NCBI GenBank assembly: GCA_016808115.1
Contig: JAEQBH010000193.1
Coordinates: 1,364,001-1,428,000, forward strand
Origin: Tetrastigma voinierianum
Taxonomy: Eukaryota; Streptophyta; Magnoliopsida; Vitales; Vitaceae
Direction: 5' to 3'
DNA: 64,000 nt
Numbering within the stretch: position 1 is the stretch's first letter; every line of letters starts with the position of its first letter. A model generated the notes under the pieces. It was not told where the DNA came from and made no database searches. It saw nothing but the letters and a program-made list of their open reading frames with translations. A program made the translations under genes and the position numbers. Of this stretch, positions 12,897 to 22,980 are shown piece after piece.

Positions 12897-12925
12897 TTCC
12901 TCCCCATAAAAATTTCGTCTGAAAT
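12897..12925 (-). other. Polypurine tract of element B
   Basis: On the minus strand the stretch reads ...GACGAAATTTTTATGGGGAGGAA directly before the LTR start TGTGAAACCC. It parallels the clearer tract of element A (GACGAAATTCTTTTAAGGGGGGG). Confidence 0.7.
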
Positions 12926-13099
12926 TCCACACACACACACATGCAATCACATGCAGTATGACGGCAAATGAGCACGATTCTTGAATGATCACCGATCTCC
13001 TACATATCAGCTCTCACCCAATTCTACAGGGAATTCCCAGGCTCTTGCATTTCTTCCCAGAGGCCTCACTTTCCGAAGCCCAAACCTATCACACCGCGA

Positions 13100-14380
13100 T
13101 GTAATAATAATGAGACATAATGCACCTATCAACACATGCGGGAGTAGAAACATCTACTGTACATCGGTGATCTGCGCTCGACCACCTCTGGCCTGTCGGC
13201 GTAGACACGCCCACCAGGTCTGAAGTCTTGGCTGTGAGCCACATGCGACCCTTGGCCGTACCACGGCCCCTCGCTTTGTTTATCTTGTCGAAGAAGCAGC
13301 TTCACGTAGCACCATAGCGGGGCTGGTTCCTGTGTGGCCCACTGCTTTGGGTGAAGGAACAACGAGTCGTGCACATCCTACGATAGGCTGGACACATAGC
13401 GGCTTTCAAGAAACCACAGGATCCGCACCTCGCTGGGGCGATCCACTCTTCATATGTGTCCGTGCGATGGCGATAGAAACTGTCAAGCCCGGCCCCCTGG
13501 TTGGCGGCCACGTATACGGGGCGCTTGACAGGGCAGAGGGTCCTCTGCCTCTTTCCCCGAACTAAGAAGAAGGGCCGATCCCCACTTCCTCTTCCACACT
13601 AGTACTTGTATCCGGAGAAACCTTGTGCATCACTGATCTCTATATACGCTGGTCGGTGCGCCCCGACCATAGAATCCATATCTGTGGCGGGGCTGCAATC
13701 TTGCCCGAATGGATAACTTCAATCCATTCTCAGAGCCTCATGACACCGGCCCCGAGGCCAGCGTACATGTAGTCATCAACATAGCGTGCCCGACTGGAGT
13801 GAATCTAGCCGTGCTCCATCCGCCGTCATCGTTCTACTTGCCCCGGCTAGGAACTCTGACTTATTGTGACAAGCGATGTCAGAATACTTGCCCATGAACA
13901 ACTCATGAGCTCTGCCCATGTCATTACCTCTGGAGTCTGCAGGGTCTTTGCAATCTCCACCTGCTTGGGCCTCACCTCTAGGCTGGGCATGATTCAGTAC
14001 AACCACAGTAGATCTTGTCGGTGTCTCCGTAGCCTCTGCAACACCTGCCTTCTCGATCTGCGTGAACCCAGTAGTGCGCCACCATTAAGATCTCTCCCCC
14101 TGTGAATGTCAGAGGGATGGAAGTGTGACTGAACCTTTGGAGGTTGCTGCCCGGAGGAGAGCCTCACGACTACTCTTTGCGTGCTGTATTTGATAGCGGC
14201 CGGTACGCAATGTCTGACCTCGTAGCTTCTTGTCGAATCTTGGTGGTGCTTGACCCCGAGTACCGTGGGTAGCCCTCTAAATCATACCGTCCTCGGTAAC
14301 CCGTCTACGAGTTGAATGACAAGTTAAAATCCCGATGTGCCGGTTATCTCTATAAGGCATAAACCATTTTAGACACTATT
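13100..14380 (-). pseudogene. Decayed gag of element B
   Basis: Minus-strand frames carry a recognisable Gag core between about 14006 and 13776: an FMGKYSDI...KSEFL string matches the F..KY(F/Y)...K..EFL signature of plant gypsy Gag. Further on, at about 13445-13400, CGSCG...C resembles a zinc knuckle but lacks the histidine. Frameshifts separate the pieces, and no start codon can be chosen. After gag only about 200 bp remain before the polypurine tract, so protease, RT and integrase are missing rather than merely damaged. Confidence 0.55.
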
Positions 14381-14599
14381 CGCTTGAGGAATACATTTCA
14401 GCCATTGTCCACGCATTTACATAGGCAATCTGAGACAATTAATTTCATTTTATTAAATCATAATCAACATAAAAAAAATTTTATTTTGAAAGTTTGCATC
14501 ATTGAAAACCTGCGTGGCGATTGCCATGAGCGGTGTTCATCACGATTATCCCCAATAGTGACCGGCTTGGTGCATTGAGTCAAAACTGGGTTGGGTGCA

Positions 14600-15230
14600 C
14601 CAGGTGCACACAGCGAACCCGGGCACGGCGGTAGAGTGCCGCTGCGCCGAAGCTATGTGCACTTTCAGGGAAGGCGCTCTTGTGTACTGCGCTGGTACAT
14701 TTTGCGTATTGCTGCTCGGCCTTTTATGTGCCCTGTCTACGGTGATCTGTAGCCACTGCTCGGCATTCTATGTGCCTGTCTGGTGATCCTACGTGTTACG
14801 CTTTCGGCCTTCTATGTGCCCTGCAGTCTGATAGGAGCCTGTGGCATTACTGCTCGAGTCTGCTGTATACTGCTCGACCTGTTGCCTTTTTGCTTTCGAC
14901 TGCCCAGTATCCTGATAACTGCGAGTGTATTGCGATACAAAGTCGTGTCTCCTGCTCCTCCTAGTCACGATACACTCAGTGTATTGTGACCCAATTCGAC
15001 CAAGCCGACCTTGCACACTATGTCCCGCGATACAGCATAGTGTATCAGCGGCAAATTTCCTAGCCATGCCCGACCTCGGCTGTCACGTCACAATGAAGTG
15101 TATTGTGACGCGCTCCTCTTTGCAAACCCGAGCCTCTCGTCCTGAATACGCGGTGTATTGCGACACAATCACCGACCATTTAAAACTCCTAAAACTGTGT
15201 CATAATACAATTTCCATTGTATTGTAACCG
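14600..15230. repeat. Palindrome cluster in leader of element B
   Basis: At least four inverted repeats lie within about 270 bp. GTCACGATACACT-C-AGTGTATTGTGAC (14964-14990) has one mismatch. GTCACAAT...ATTGTGAC is at 15087-15109, and AATACAAT-TTCC-ATTGTATT at 15204-15223. An imperfect CGCGATACA...TGTATCAGCG lies at about 15026-15050. The arms differ between dyads but keep the pairing. The cluster sits between primer site and gag, as in element C. Confidence 0.8.
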
Positions 15231-15777
15231 CAGTTAAGCCAAATAGCCAAACCCGTTTTCTCTGCAGATTTTTTCACACTTTTTTTCCCTTCATTTCTGC
15301 TATTGGAAACACCCAAAAAAAATACATAATTTTTTTCTCTTTTCTCTAGTACATTCAATAAGTTATCTGTAAAATTTGTTGTATCTGATTTTTCCATTTC
15401 ACAAAGCGATAGCTTCCTTGCTACTCCATGTCTGAGTAGCTTGAATTGTCACTTGATTCCTACCGCTCCCCGAAATTTTGAAGTTTAGATTTACTGACTC
15501 TTTTCTTGTCTGAACACGGACCCGATTTCGACACTCACATAATCCTATGCTATTCACCAAAGCATACAAATTTACACACCGGCATAACAATCCGTGTTAT
15601 AAACATCATCACATCAATCACGAATTCATCATTGATCACACAAAACACGTACGTGTAGTGTTAATATTTATCCGAGTGATTGTCTAGGTACCCCAAATAC
15701 CTAGCTTAACATCAAAATACTAAGTCGTGATGTTCTGTATCTCATGAGACTATGTATTTGCTTCCCAAAGAGTTTCG

Positions 15778-15817
15778 ACCTAGGTATTACGTATACCTAT
15801 GCTCACGATCTTAGTAA
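15778..15817 (-). other. Decayed primer-binding region of element B
   Basis: Read on the minus strand, the stretch next to the 5' LTR is AAGATCGTGAGCATAGGTATAC. This parallels TTGGTATCAGAGCATAGGTATAC beside the 5' LTR of A, so it is a mutated initiator-Met tRNA site. Confidence 0.55.
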
Positions 15818-17946
15818 TGTGCCTGGCAAGGTGTCTGAAGTTTGACTACGTGATACGGCAGAAATCTATTACTATATACGTCTGTATCATGGGAGACTAT
15901 ACATGAGTAAAATGGCCACATAGGGCCCATACATCCATACTCATCAAAAAATAATCAACTATATTCTTATACATAGTTTTCCATGTATTTACAAAGATTT
16001 ATCTACATGTTACAAAAATATTTACTCAACCACATTTCCCCGAACTTTCTTCTCAAATGACCTCCCAATGAGTGTAAAATCTCCCTGGATAGTCCACAAT
16101 GCACGAAGAGGGTCCACGGCGGGAGTGAGCAAATCCGTAGAGATTTTCCTACAAAGTTACTCCCGCTCGTAAAAATGCATATGCAATGCCATATATAAAC
16201 AGTGATCAATCACATTCATACAATTATTTATTTATTATATGAAATATACATATCATCATGAGATCTGACCCTCATGCTCCGCGACTGAGTCCCCAACCAT
16301 TTCCCTCACTGGAATGGAGTGTGAATAAAACGATCATCGGTGTTTGACACCATGACTAAGCTCATTGAGACCTCAATTTTGTTATCAAAACTGATTTTTC
16401 TTTTCCTCTTGCTCTTTTGTGAGCCCACATTTACGGGTTTCTGGCTGCGGGGCACTGCCCAGGCACTAGGCATTTTCACGAACTTACATAGTCGGAGATT
16501 CATGTCCTAACCAGTCAGATAACATTTTGGGACTTTCACCCCGGAAGGGGATCTACTGACTTGCTTTCATGAAAACGTGTAATTTATCATTTTACACACT
16601 CGTGAATCTTTACCTTGGACTTTGTTCCATTTTTTTCCCGAGTTCACGACCCATTCACCGACACTGGTGAATAAACCATACCATACACCCACACCCAACT
16701 TGACGCGATGTGACCGTGCATATGAAATGCATGATGCCAATGCATTTTCCTTCATGTTACATGCATGAATGAGCACTACATGAAACATTCACAAACCATG
16801 GACAATTATAATTTATACATATAATCTACCTCCATGCAAACCATGTTAATACATCTAATAGCATGCATCAACATAACATTTCCACACACTGCATGTTATT
16901 CAAACAAACCATAACACACAATTAGGTCACAAACTTGGGACCATTCAACAGGGCACTTCATCGTCCCTTCACAAACATGAACCAATCCGGTTCCAAGCAT
17001 TATTATCACAACAACAAACCACAACATCTAGAAACTTTCAGTTTCTAATTAAAACCCTAACTCCTACAGTCCGTGAAACCGATCATGAAATTCTTACCCC
17101 TTAGTCCCAAGGCTCGGAATAATTTTACATGGCCTCTCATGGCCTCTCACAAGCAACCCCTACCATTATAAAGCCTTTAGGCTAAAAGTAAACCAAGTAG
17201 GAAAATATACTACCTCGTGGAAGTTGTCAAAACTCCAACTTTTTGGTGTCCACACGTAGAGCATACGCTGCACTAACTTTAGTCTCCGAACTGGTCAAAC
17301 TCGAGTCACCAAAGCCGGAAATCTTCCCTTTTCCTTTTTCTTCTTTCTCCTTCGTTCTTCTTTTCCTACGAATTCTTTCCTTTCTCCGTTCTTTTTTCTC
17401 CTTCTCTTTTTTTCTTTCCTTTTTGCTTTCCTTTTCTTTTTCTCATTTTTCATCTCATTCCCCTTTCAATTTCTCCCCATTTTCTCTCCCATTTTGATGG
17501 GCATTGCCGTATGGTTCAAGAGAAGGAAATTCCCTTCTCCCTTCCTCAATCCAAATGCATGGCTATCATAATTTCATCCTTATTCCTTATTTCTTTATTC
17601 CTCTATATGACATCATCCACTACATGGCTCAATATGAGCCATGGGATTCATTTCCCACACATGGCTAATTGTGAGCCATTCCTTTAATGCCAAGTGTCCC
17701 ACTCTTGAGGTGCCATGTGGCATCCCCTAACCTTGCCATGTGTCATCCGACACCCCACGCCTCGAAAAACGTGAAATCCCGACCACCTCGGAATCCAACG
17801 AAATTCGACGTGGTAGCTAGATTTTGAGAGACGATTTGAACGGAGAAGTCAGTTTCGTCATCCGAGATCTAGAAAAATTTCGGATTTTCAGCCAAAATTA
17901 CTATTTTACCCTTTATCCAAAATCATGGATTTTCTGAGGTTTCACA
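15818..17946 (-). repeat. 5' LTR of element B
   Basis: This pairs with 10759-12896 over its full length. The left end is more decayed (TGTGCCTGGCAAGG). The pyrimidine-rich block is at about 17315-17480. The right terminus TTTCACA is followed by the ATTGG duplication. Confidence 0.85.
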
Positions 17947-19692
17947 ATTGGTGTTCACATCCTTGTTGAAAAATTGATTGTTACAACAAGTATGCTAATT
18001 GTTGGTTGTGTGGATGTGAGGAGTTGTGTGTTGAAGTGGCCATTACATGGCAGGTTGTAGGCTATCTTAGGTGCATGATATGCCATGAATTAGCCTAGGA
18101 AATGAGGTGTGTCATTACTTGCCTAGGTAGTGACTTGATGAAATGTTAACATGTGTTTGTGTGATTGATTGAAATGGCATTTCTTGGTTAAGATGTGTCA
18201 TGTTTGATGTCAATATGTGTGCGTTCTAACATATTGGGTTTGTGATGTTTTCGTGTGACATGGCTATTACATTGGGCATGTTGTAGGCTAGTTTATGGGC
18301 ATTATGTGCCATGATGTACTTAGGATTGAAAGATGACATTACTTGTCTAAGTAGTAGTTGGAATGATATTGATGCATGCTTGTTTGCTGATTTGTTGACA
18401 TGAATGTGATAAATGTTAGTATGACGCATGTATATTAACGTTTAATGAATGTATGGACTTTGTGTGCATTAGACATGAGTGTCCATGGTACACGGTGTAG
18501 TGTACGGTATAGGGTGTCCATGTAGAGGTCTTTATACATTGGGCATGACTTAGAGTGCAATGGCACAATTGCATTGCATTGGTGCGCAAGTACATCACAT
18601 GAAATGGGTGTGAGTGCATGGGAAAATCCAAAATCGTGGTTGAGTGTTGATGTTGGTTTCGGCCCAAGGAAAGTCCTAAAAGGTCACATGAATGATCGGA
18701 GGTTACCTAACATGGCTTTTGAACAAAAAAGCGGTTTTATCTGAGGGTCATTCCACATAATTACATTCTGAGTATGTCCAAAACAATAAAATTGATATAC
18801 ACTGAGGGTCACCACACAATATCAATCGACGGAGTATGCCCAATTGATATACATCGAAGGGTCATTCATATAATGTCAATCGTCTGAGTATGCCAATTGA
18901 TGATAATTTTGAGGGTTGTCCACAAAATAGAGCCATCTGAGTGTCCACTATTTATATCTCGAGGGTTGGTTCCACGGGTAAACACAAATACCTTTTGTTT
19001 GAAAATGATTTCACTGGCGGGCAAAAAATGCATGTTCGAGTGGGAGTCGGGTGAGGACTTGATACACGGGCATGATGAGTTCGGCCTCATTCATGACAAG
19101 TAGATTCGTTGCGGCTAGGATCAGATGTCCTAGGTTGGTGTGCTCGGGTCAGCTTGACCATTCATGTGCATTTGGCTGAATAACCCTTGTAGAACTTTAT
19201 CTCTATCGGGCGTTAGCTCACCTGTCAGCCCCCCTTTCGCAGATATAAAAGTGACATGTGCAAGTAGATCAGGTTCTTAGAGGCCAACATTATGAAGCAA
19301 GCCGAATTGTGGTCTTGATCCATGTTTTGTATATTATATTAGAACATGTTAGTTTTAATATAATGTTTTGTATTAAGAGTGATGTAATAACTCTTGGTGG
19401 CTTCGGTGATATAGATTGTATTTATATGGATAAATGGGCCCTACGTGACCATTTTTACTCGTATGTGGACCCGGTGTGGTCGTTGTATAATATTGGGATA
19501 GGTTGCCATGTGATTGCACACATTGCATTTTGGGTAGAGCTCCCCGTACCAAGGAGACTCTGCCCGATTTTCGTTAAATCCTGGGTCCCGGGAAAAAGGG
19601 ACTCAATGGTGTGGTGTCGGGTTACCCGACATCCACGAATCTTCATCGAGTTGACGGGTTGTCAACGGATCCTCAGGATTTAGGGCGTCCTA
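17947..19692 (+). repeat. 5' LTR of element A, second part
   Basis: This continues the LTR interrupted at 10758 and matches 24482-26216. It contains the LTR minisatellite (about 18740-18960) and ends GGGCGTCCTA just before the primer site. Confidence 0.85.
18740..18960. repeat. LTR minisatellite of element A, 5' copy
   Basis: About four units of 54-60 bp carry the words GAGTATGCCCAATTGATATACA and GAGGGTYGTCCACA. The 3' LTR has the better-preserved copy at 25283-25500. Confidence 0.75.
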
Positions 19693-19695
19693 GCT

Positions 19696-19707
19696 TGGTA
19701 TCAGAGC
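19696..19707 (+). other. Primer-binding site of element A (initiator Met tRNA)
   Basis: TGGTATCAGAGC is the standard complement to the 3' end of plant initiator methionine tRNA, used by many Ty3/gypsy and Ty1/copia elements. It lies 3 bp after the 5' LTR end and fixes element orientation as plus. Confidence 0.93.
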
Positions 19708-20290
19708 ATAGGTATACAACTACCTATTAGCTTCGAGGGATACTGGCTTAGCCATGGTCGCTGCGGGTGAAATTCGATACCATTTTCTGGCCATAGGTTA
19801 GTGTTAGAGCCTTAGGTTCATGATTACCTAGTGCTTCATGTATTTGGTACCAAGGCATAACGCAAATACAGGCAGTATGTGATTACCTAGACTAGATGGG
19901 CATTAGGTTTTAGACCATTACATGTATCAGGTATTTTCATGTATGTGTTTCGTGTTACATGATGTGTTACATGTTTTGTGGATTATATACTTGGTAGGGA
20001 AGTATATATAGGAAATATATGAACACTAGTGGTTAGAGAACATAACCTGTGGGTTCTAAAATAGAATGAACGGAGTAGACTGCGATGTGATGTCTATTAG
20101 TGGTTGGATTATGCACTACTAGGTAGACTAGCAAAAAGGAATCTCAATTTTCTATTTGACACATGTGTAGATGGCAAGTTTGGAAAAGCCAGAAGTGTAA
20201 GTTCTCCCTTAGGAACTAGGCGAGGGCTCAAGCTGGGGACAGTTGGGATGGGCGAGGTAGATCTCACAGATTCTCCTCACCGTGGACCCA
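19708..20290 (+). other. Leader and lost gag region of element A
   Basis: This stretch should hold leader and gag but is far too short for both. No Gag motif is seen. An open frame of 71 codons at 20104-20319 has no recognisable domain. Confidence 0.4.
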
Positions 20291-21135
20291 TGGGTCACGA
20301 GATGCCTGGATTCAGATGATATCCTCGAAATGGACTGGATGATTCAAGACAATCAATATTAGTCGTGGATTGCAAGAGAGTCACCGCCTACGCACAAGAC
20401 GGTGTTTATGTGTGATGTTTCAGAGGATAAGCATGATGCTTTTACTCCCTAGACCGTGCGCAACTTTAGATGTTACGTAAGATTGATGGGTCAAGTCGGG
20501 CAAGCCTTAATGGAGGACGAGGCGAGACCGGGATTGGGTCTATCTTGGGTAGTTGAGAGTAAGGGGATGTTTTTCCGGATGATCTATCGGGATTACCTCC
20601 AAAGAAGGATGTAGACTTCATGAGTAAGTCACACCCCGGTGCGTCGCCCATTCTATAACTTCGCATAGGATTGGCGCACTGAAGTTTAAGAAACTCGTGA
20701 GTCCGTGACATGAATCAGAGGGACGAGGGGCGGTTATATCGACTCCAGCACTTCACCATGAGATGCTCCGGTTCTGTTTGTGAAGAGGAGAGACAAAACT
20801 CTTCGATTGTGTATAAACTATCAGCAGTTGAACAATGTCAAGATCACGAATCTGTATTCCTTTCCAAGGATTAATGATTCATCTGATCAGCTATGAGGGA
20901 CGCGTGAGTATTCTAAGATAGATCTTCGCACCAGTTATCCTCTAATGAGAGTTGGGAAGGCAGGCACCCCTAACACAATGTTAGAGATGCCGCAAGGGCA
21001 CTTTTGATTACGTTGATGCTCTTCGATGAACGACGCTACGCTGATATTCGTGCGGATCTCGCTTTATAGGTTTGCTAAATCTCTCTATCTAGATCGTTAT
21101 AATACTATGGAAATATATTTTGATCTAATCTGAAA
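20290..21135 (+). pseudogene. Protease/reverse transcriptase remnant of element A
   Basis: After a decayed protease end (the ILGMDWL region around 20310-20345), the linker before RT is clear: DVFPDDLSGLPPKKDVDF near 20566. RT begins at about 20764 with APVLFVKRRDKTLRLCINY, then NNVKITNLYSFPRI and SKIDLRTSYP, matching the fingers and palm start of gypsy RT (APVLFVKKKDGT..CIDYR.LN..T.KN.YPLPRI). Stops and shifts follow, and the YxDD-type catalytic box cannot be found in frame. The region is non-functional. Confidence 0.75.
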
Positions 21136-21139
21136 CAGA

Positions 21140-21760
21140 GGAGGATCAGGAAAATCGTTGACAGTTGTTCTTCAGACCTTGTGAGAATATCAGTTGAATG
21201 TCAAATTCAGCAAAGGGGAGTTGGCTAACTAAGGTGAGATTTAAGACATGTGGCACTCCACTTTAGGTATGTGGCGAGCATAGCGAGAAAAAAAGTAGCT
21301 GCACATATGACAAGGTTGACTCGGGAGAGGTCATATGAGCAAGTCTTCGTGTGAGAGGGCATTCCGTAAATTAAAAGGAGGATTACTCTCCCAACTTTCG
21401 CTCTAAGAGTCCCGCAGAAGGGACAGTGGCACACAATGAGTCAGGATGCCCTCGACGACTCGACCGATGTGTTTTGATCCACCAGAGTGGCAGCAACTAT
21501 GGTTCTCAGTTGAAGAATCATGAGCCTAAATTGACTTCCATACATGACATGGAGTTGGCGACCATAGCCTATGCCCTAAGGAGTTGGCACCACTAATTAT
21601 ATGGAGAACAGTTTAAGGCATTTCCAAACCTCAAGAGTCTGAAGTGTATTTTTTTATTTTTTTTATTTACACAACGGGACCTCAAATTAAGGCAGAGGTG
21701 GTGGCGAATGCATTCAGTCGGAAGTCATCAGGAGAACAGAATAGTGTAGTTTCCTAGAGG
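21140..21760 (+). pseudogene. RT thumb / RNase H remnant of element A
   Basis: Fragments in order are: LQTL.E.QLNVKFSKGE (thumb; usual LRE..LYAKFSKCEF), then QLKNHEPKLTSIHDMELATIAYAL..WHHQLYGEQFKAF. The latter matches the RNase H region of gypsy elements (QLK.HE.NYPTHDLELAAVVFALK.WRHYLYG). A short T-rich insertion near 21650 breaks the frame. Confidence 0.65.
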
Positions 21761-21929
21761 TGGCAGATGCTAAGTTAGTAGGAACATGTCAAAATGGACC
21801 TTGTGACTCACTTTCCATGGATATCATAAGAACATGAAGCAAAGGTGGGTAATAAGTGAATCGGCCTTACCAAGCTGACACGCTATCAGCCAGTGCAAAT
21901 AACCTTCGCATTGGAAAAAATTCTGCGGG

Positions 21930-21931
<2 letters not shown>

Positions 21932-21997
<66 letters not shown>
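21932..21997. repeat. (AT)n microsatellite inside pol of A
   Basis: About 33 uninterrupted AT dinucleotides lie between the RNase H and integrase remnants. The array reads through in several frames as alternating Tyr-Ile, giving spurious open frames. Confidence 0.95.
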
Positions 21998-22000
<3 letters not shown>

Positions 22001-22009
22001 AGGGATTGT

Positions 22010-22760
22010 TTGGATACATGGAGAATCGGGCCAATAGATCGGACCGATTCTCCGTGCTCATGGCTCACTATTGGAGGAGCTTCCAGAGAGCCATGGGAAC
22101 GCTGTTGAGGATGAACACCATGTTTTATCTACATACAGACGGCCAGTCGGAGAGGGCCATACAAGTGTTAGAGGACATGCTGCGAGCATTCGTCTTGAAT
22201 TACAAGAATAATGGTAAAGGAAATTAGCCTTGGTGGGGTTCGCCTGCAACAACAGTTGTTAGGTGAACATATGGGAGGCACTATATGATGCCTTGTGTAG
22301 GAGATCATGTAGATTCCTTGTTTGTCGGGCAGAGGTAGGAGAGAGATCTACCACTGGTCCGGAATTGGTTAGAAGCACCTCGAAGATAGTGGACTCGAAT
22401 AGGGAGGCGTCTTCTCACGGCTTAGAGCCAGTAGAAGAGTTTGAGACGGGTGATCACGTCTTCTTGAAGGTGATACCTAAGAGAGGAGTGGTCAGGTTCG
22501 GCAAGCAAGGAGAGTTGTCGCTGAGGTATATCGGGCCCTTCGAGATACTCGAGATGGTGGGTACAGTCGCATACCGGTTGGTTTTGCTGCCAAGGTTATC
22601 AAGTGTCCAAGAAGTATTCCATGTTTCCATGCTCCAGAGGTACACCCTTAAGAACCACTCCTCGAAAGTGTCGATCAGCGAGCTTATCGTTGATGCAGAA
22701 AGGACCCTTTTGAGGAGGGACTCTGCGGCATGCCTGGTGATAGTCGAGATCGCTCTGTGA
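22010..22760 (+). pseudogene. Integrase remnant of element A
   Basis: The core end shows DRFSVLMAHYWRSFQRAMGT and HTDGQSERAIQVLEDMLRA, matching the conserved end of the gypsy integrase core (catalytic Glu in GQSER retained). The C-terminal part (22263-22760) has EALYDALCRRSCRF, then DHVFLKVIPKRGVVRFGKQG, RYIGPFEILEMVGTVAYRL and a HVSMLQRY box, typical of chromovirus integrases. No clear chromodomain follows. The zinc-binding HHCC end and the two catalytic Asp regions are missing or shifted, so it is inactive. Confidence 0.78.
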
Positions 22761-22949
22761 CACAAAACTATGAGCCTAGGGAATGTGTTGTAGCAACACC
22801 GAGTAGTGGAGTAGAAAACTTGGGGATGCAAGGACAATAACGCAGGCTGCTATCCCTTGCTATTATGGATGGAGGTACAAATAGAGTCATTGGTATTAAG
22901 ATGACTATCGCATATGCATTGGGATCTAAGGTGCATGTGTGTGTGAATT

Positions 22950-22980
22950 TCGGGACGAAATTCTTTTAAGGGGGGGAGAA
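22950..22980 (+). other. Polypurine tract of element A
   Basis: CGGGACGAAATTCTTTTAAGGGGGGGAGAA sits directly before TGTAGAACC, the 3' LTR start. The same word recurs in reverse at 40874-40905 beside element E. Confidence 0.9.

Larger units (their letters stand above)
10759..17946 (-). mobile_element. LTR retrotransposon B (gag-only, nested in LTR of A)
   Basis: B is a complete minus-strand element with a perfect 5-bp target duplication, ATTGG (10754-10758 and 17947-17951). The empty site is visible in the 3' LTR of A near 24482. The LTRs are 10759-12896 and 15818-17946. The internal 2.9 kb holds a leader with palindromes and a decayed gag, and nothing resembling pol. The element must be younger than A. 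Its size and content suggest a non-autonomous family sharing LTR blocks with E, H, C and D. Confidence 0.88.

Noticed and set aside
14595..14989. Cys-rich small secreted-like peptides on the plus strand
   Set aside because: They run through the leader and palindrome cluster of element B on the non-coding strand and show no signal-peptide architecture I trust.
21856..22227. Tyr-Ile repeat protein
   Set aside because: The repeat is an AT microsatellite; only the part after about 22010 is real integrase remnant.
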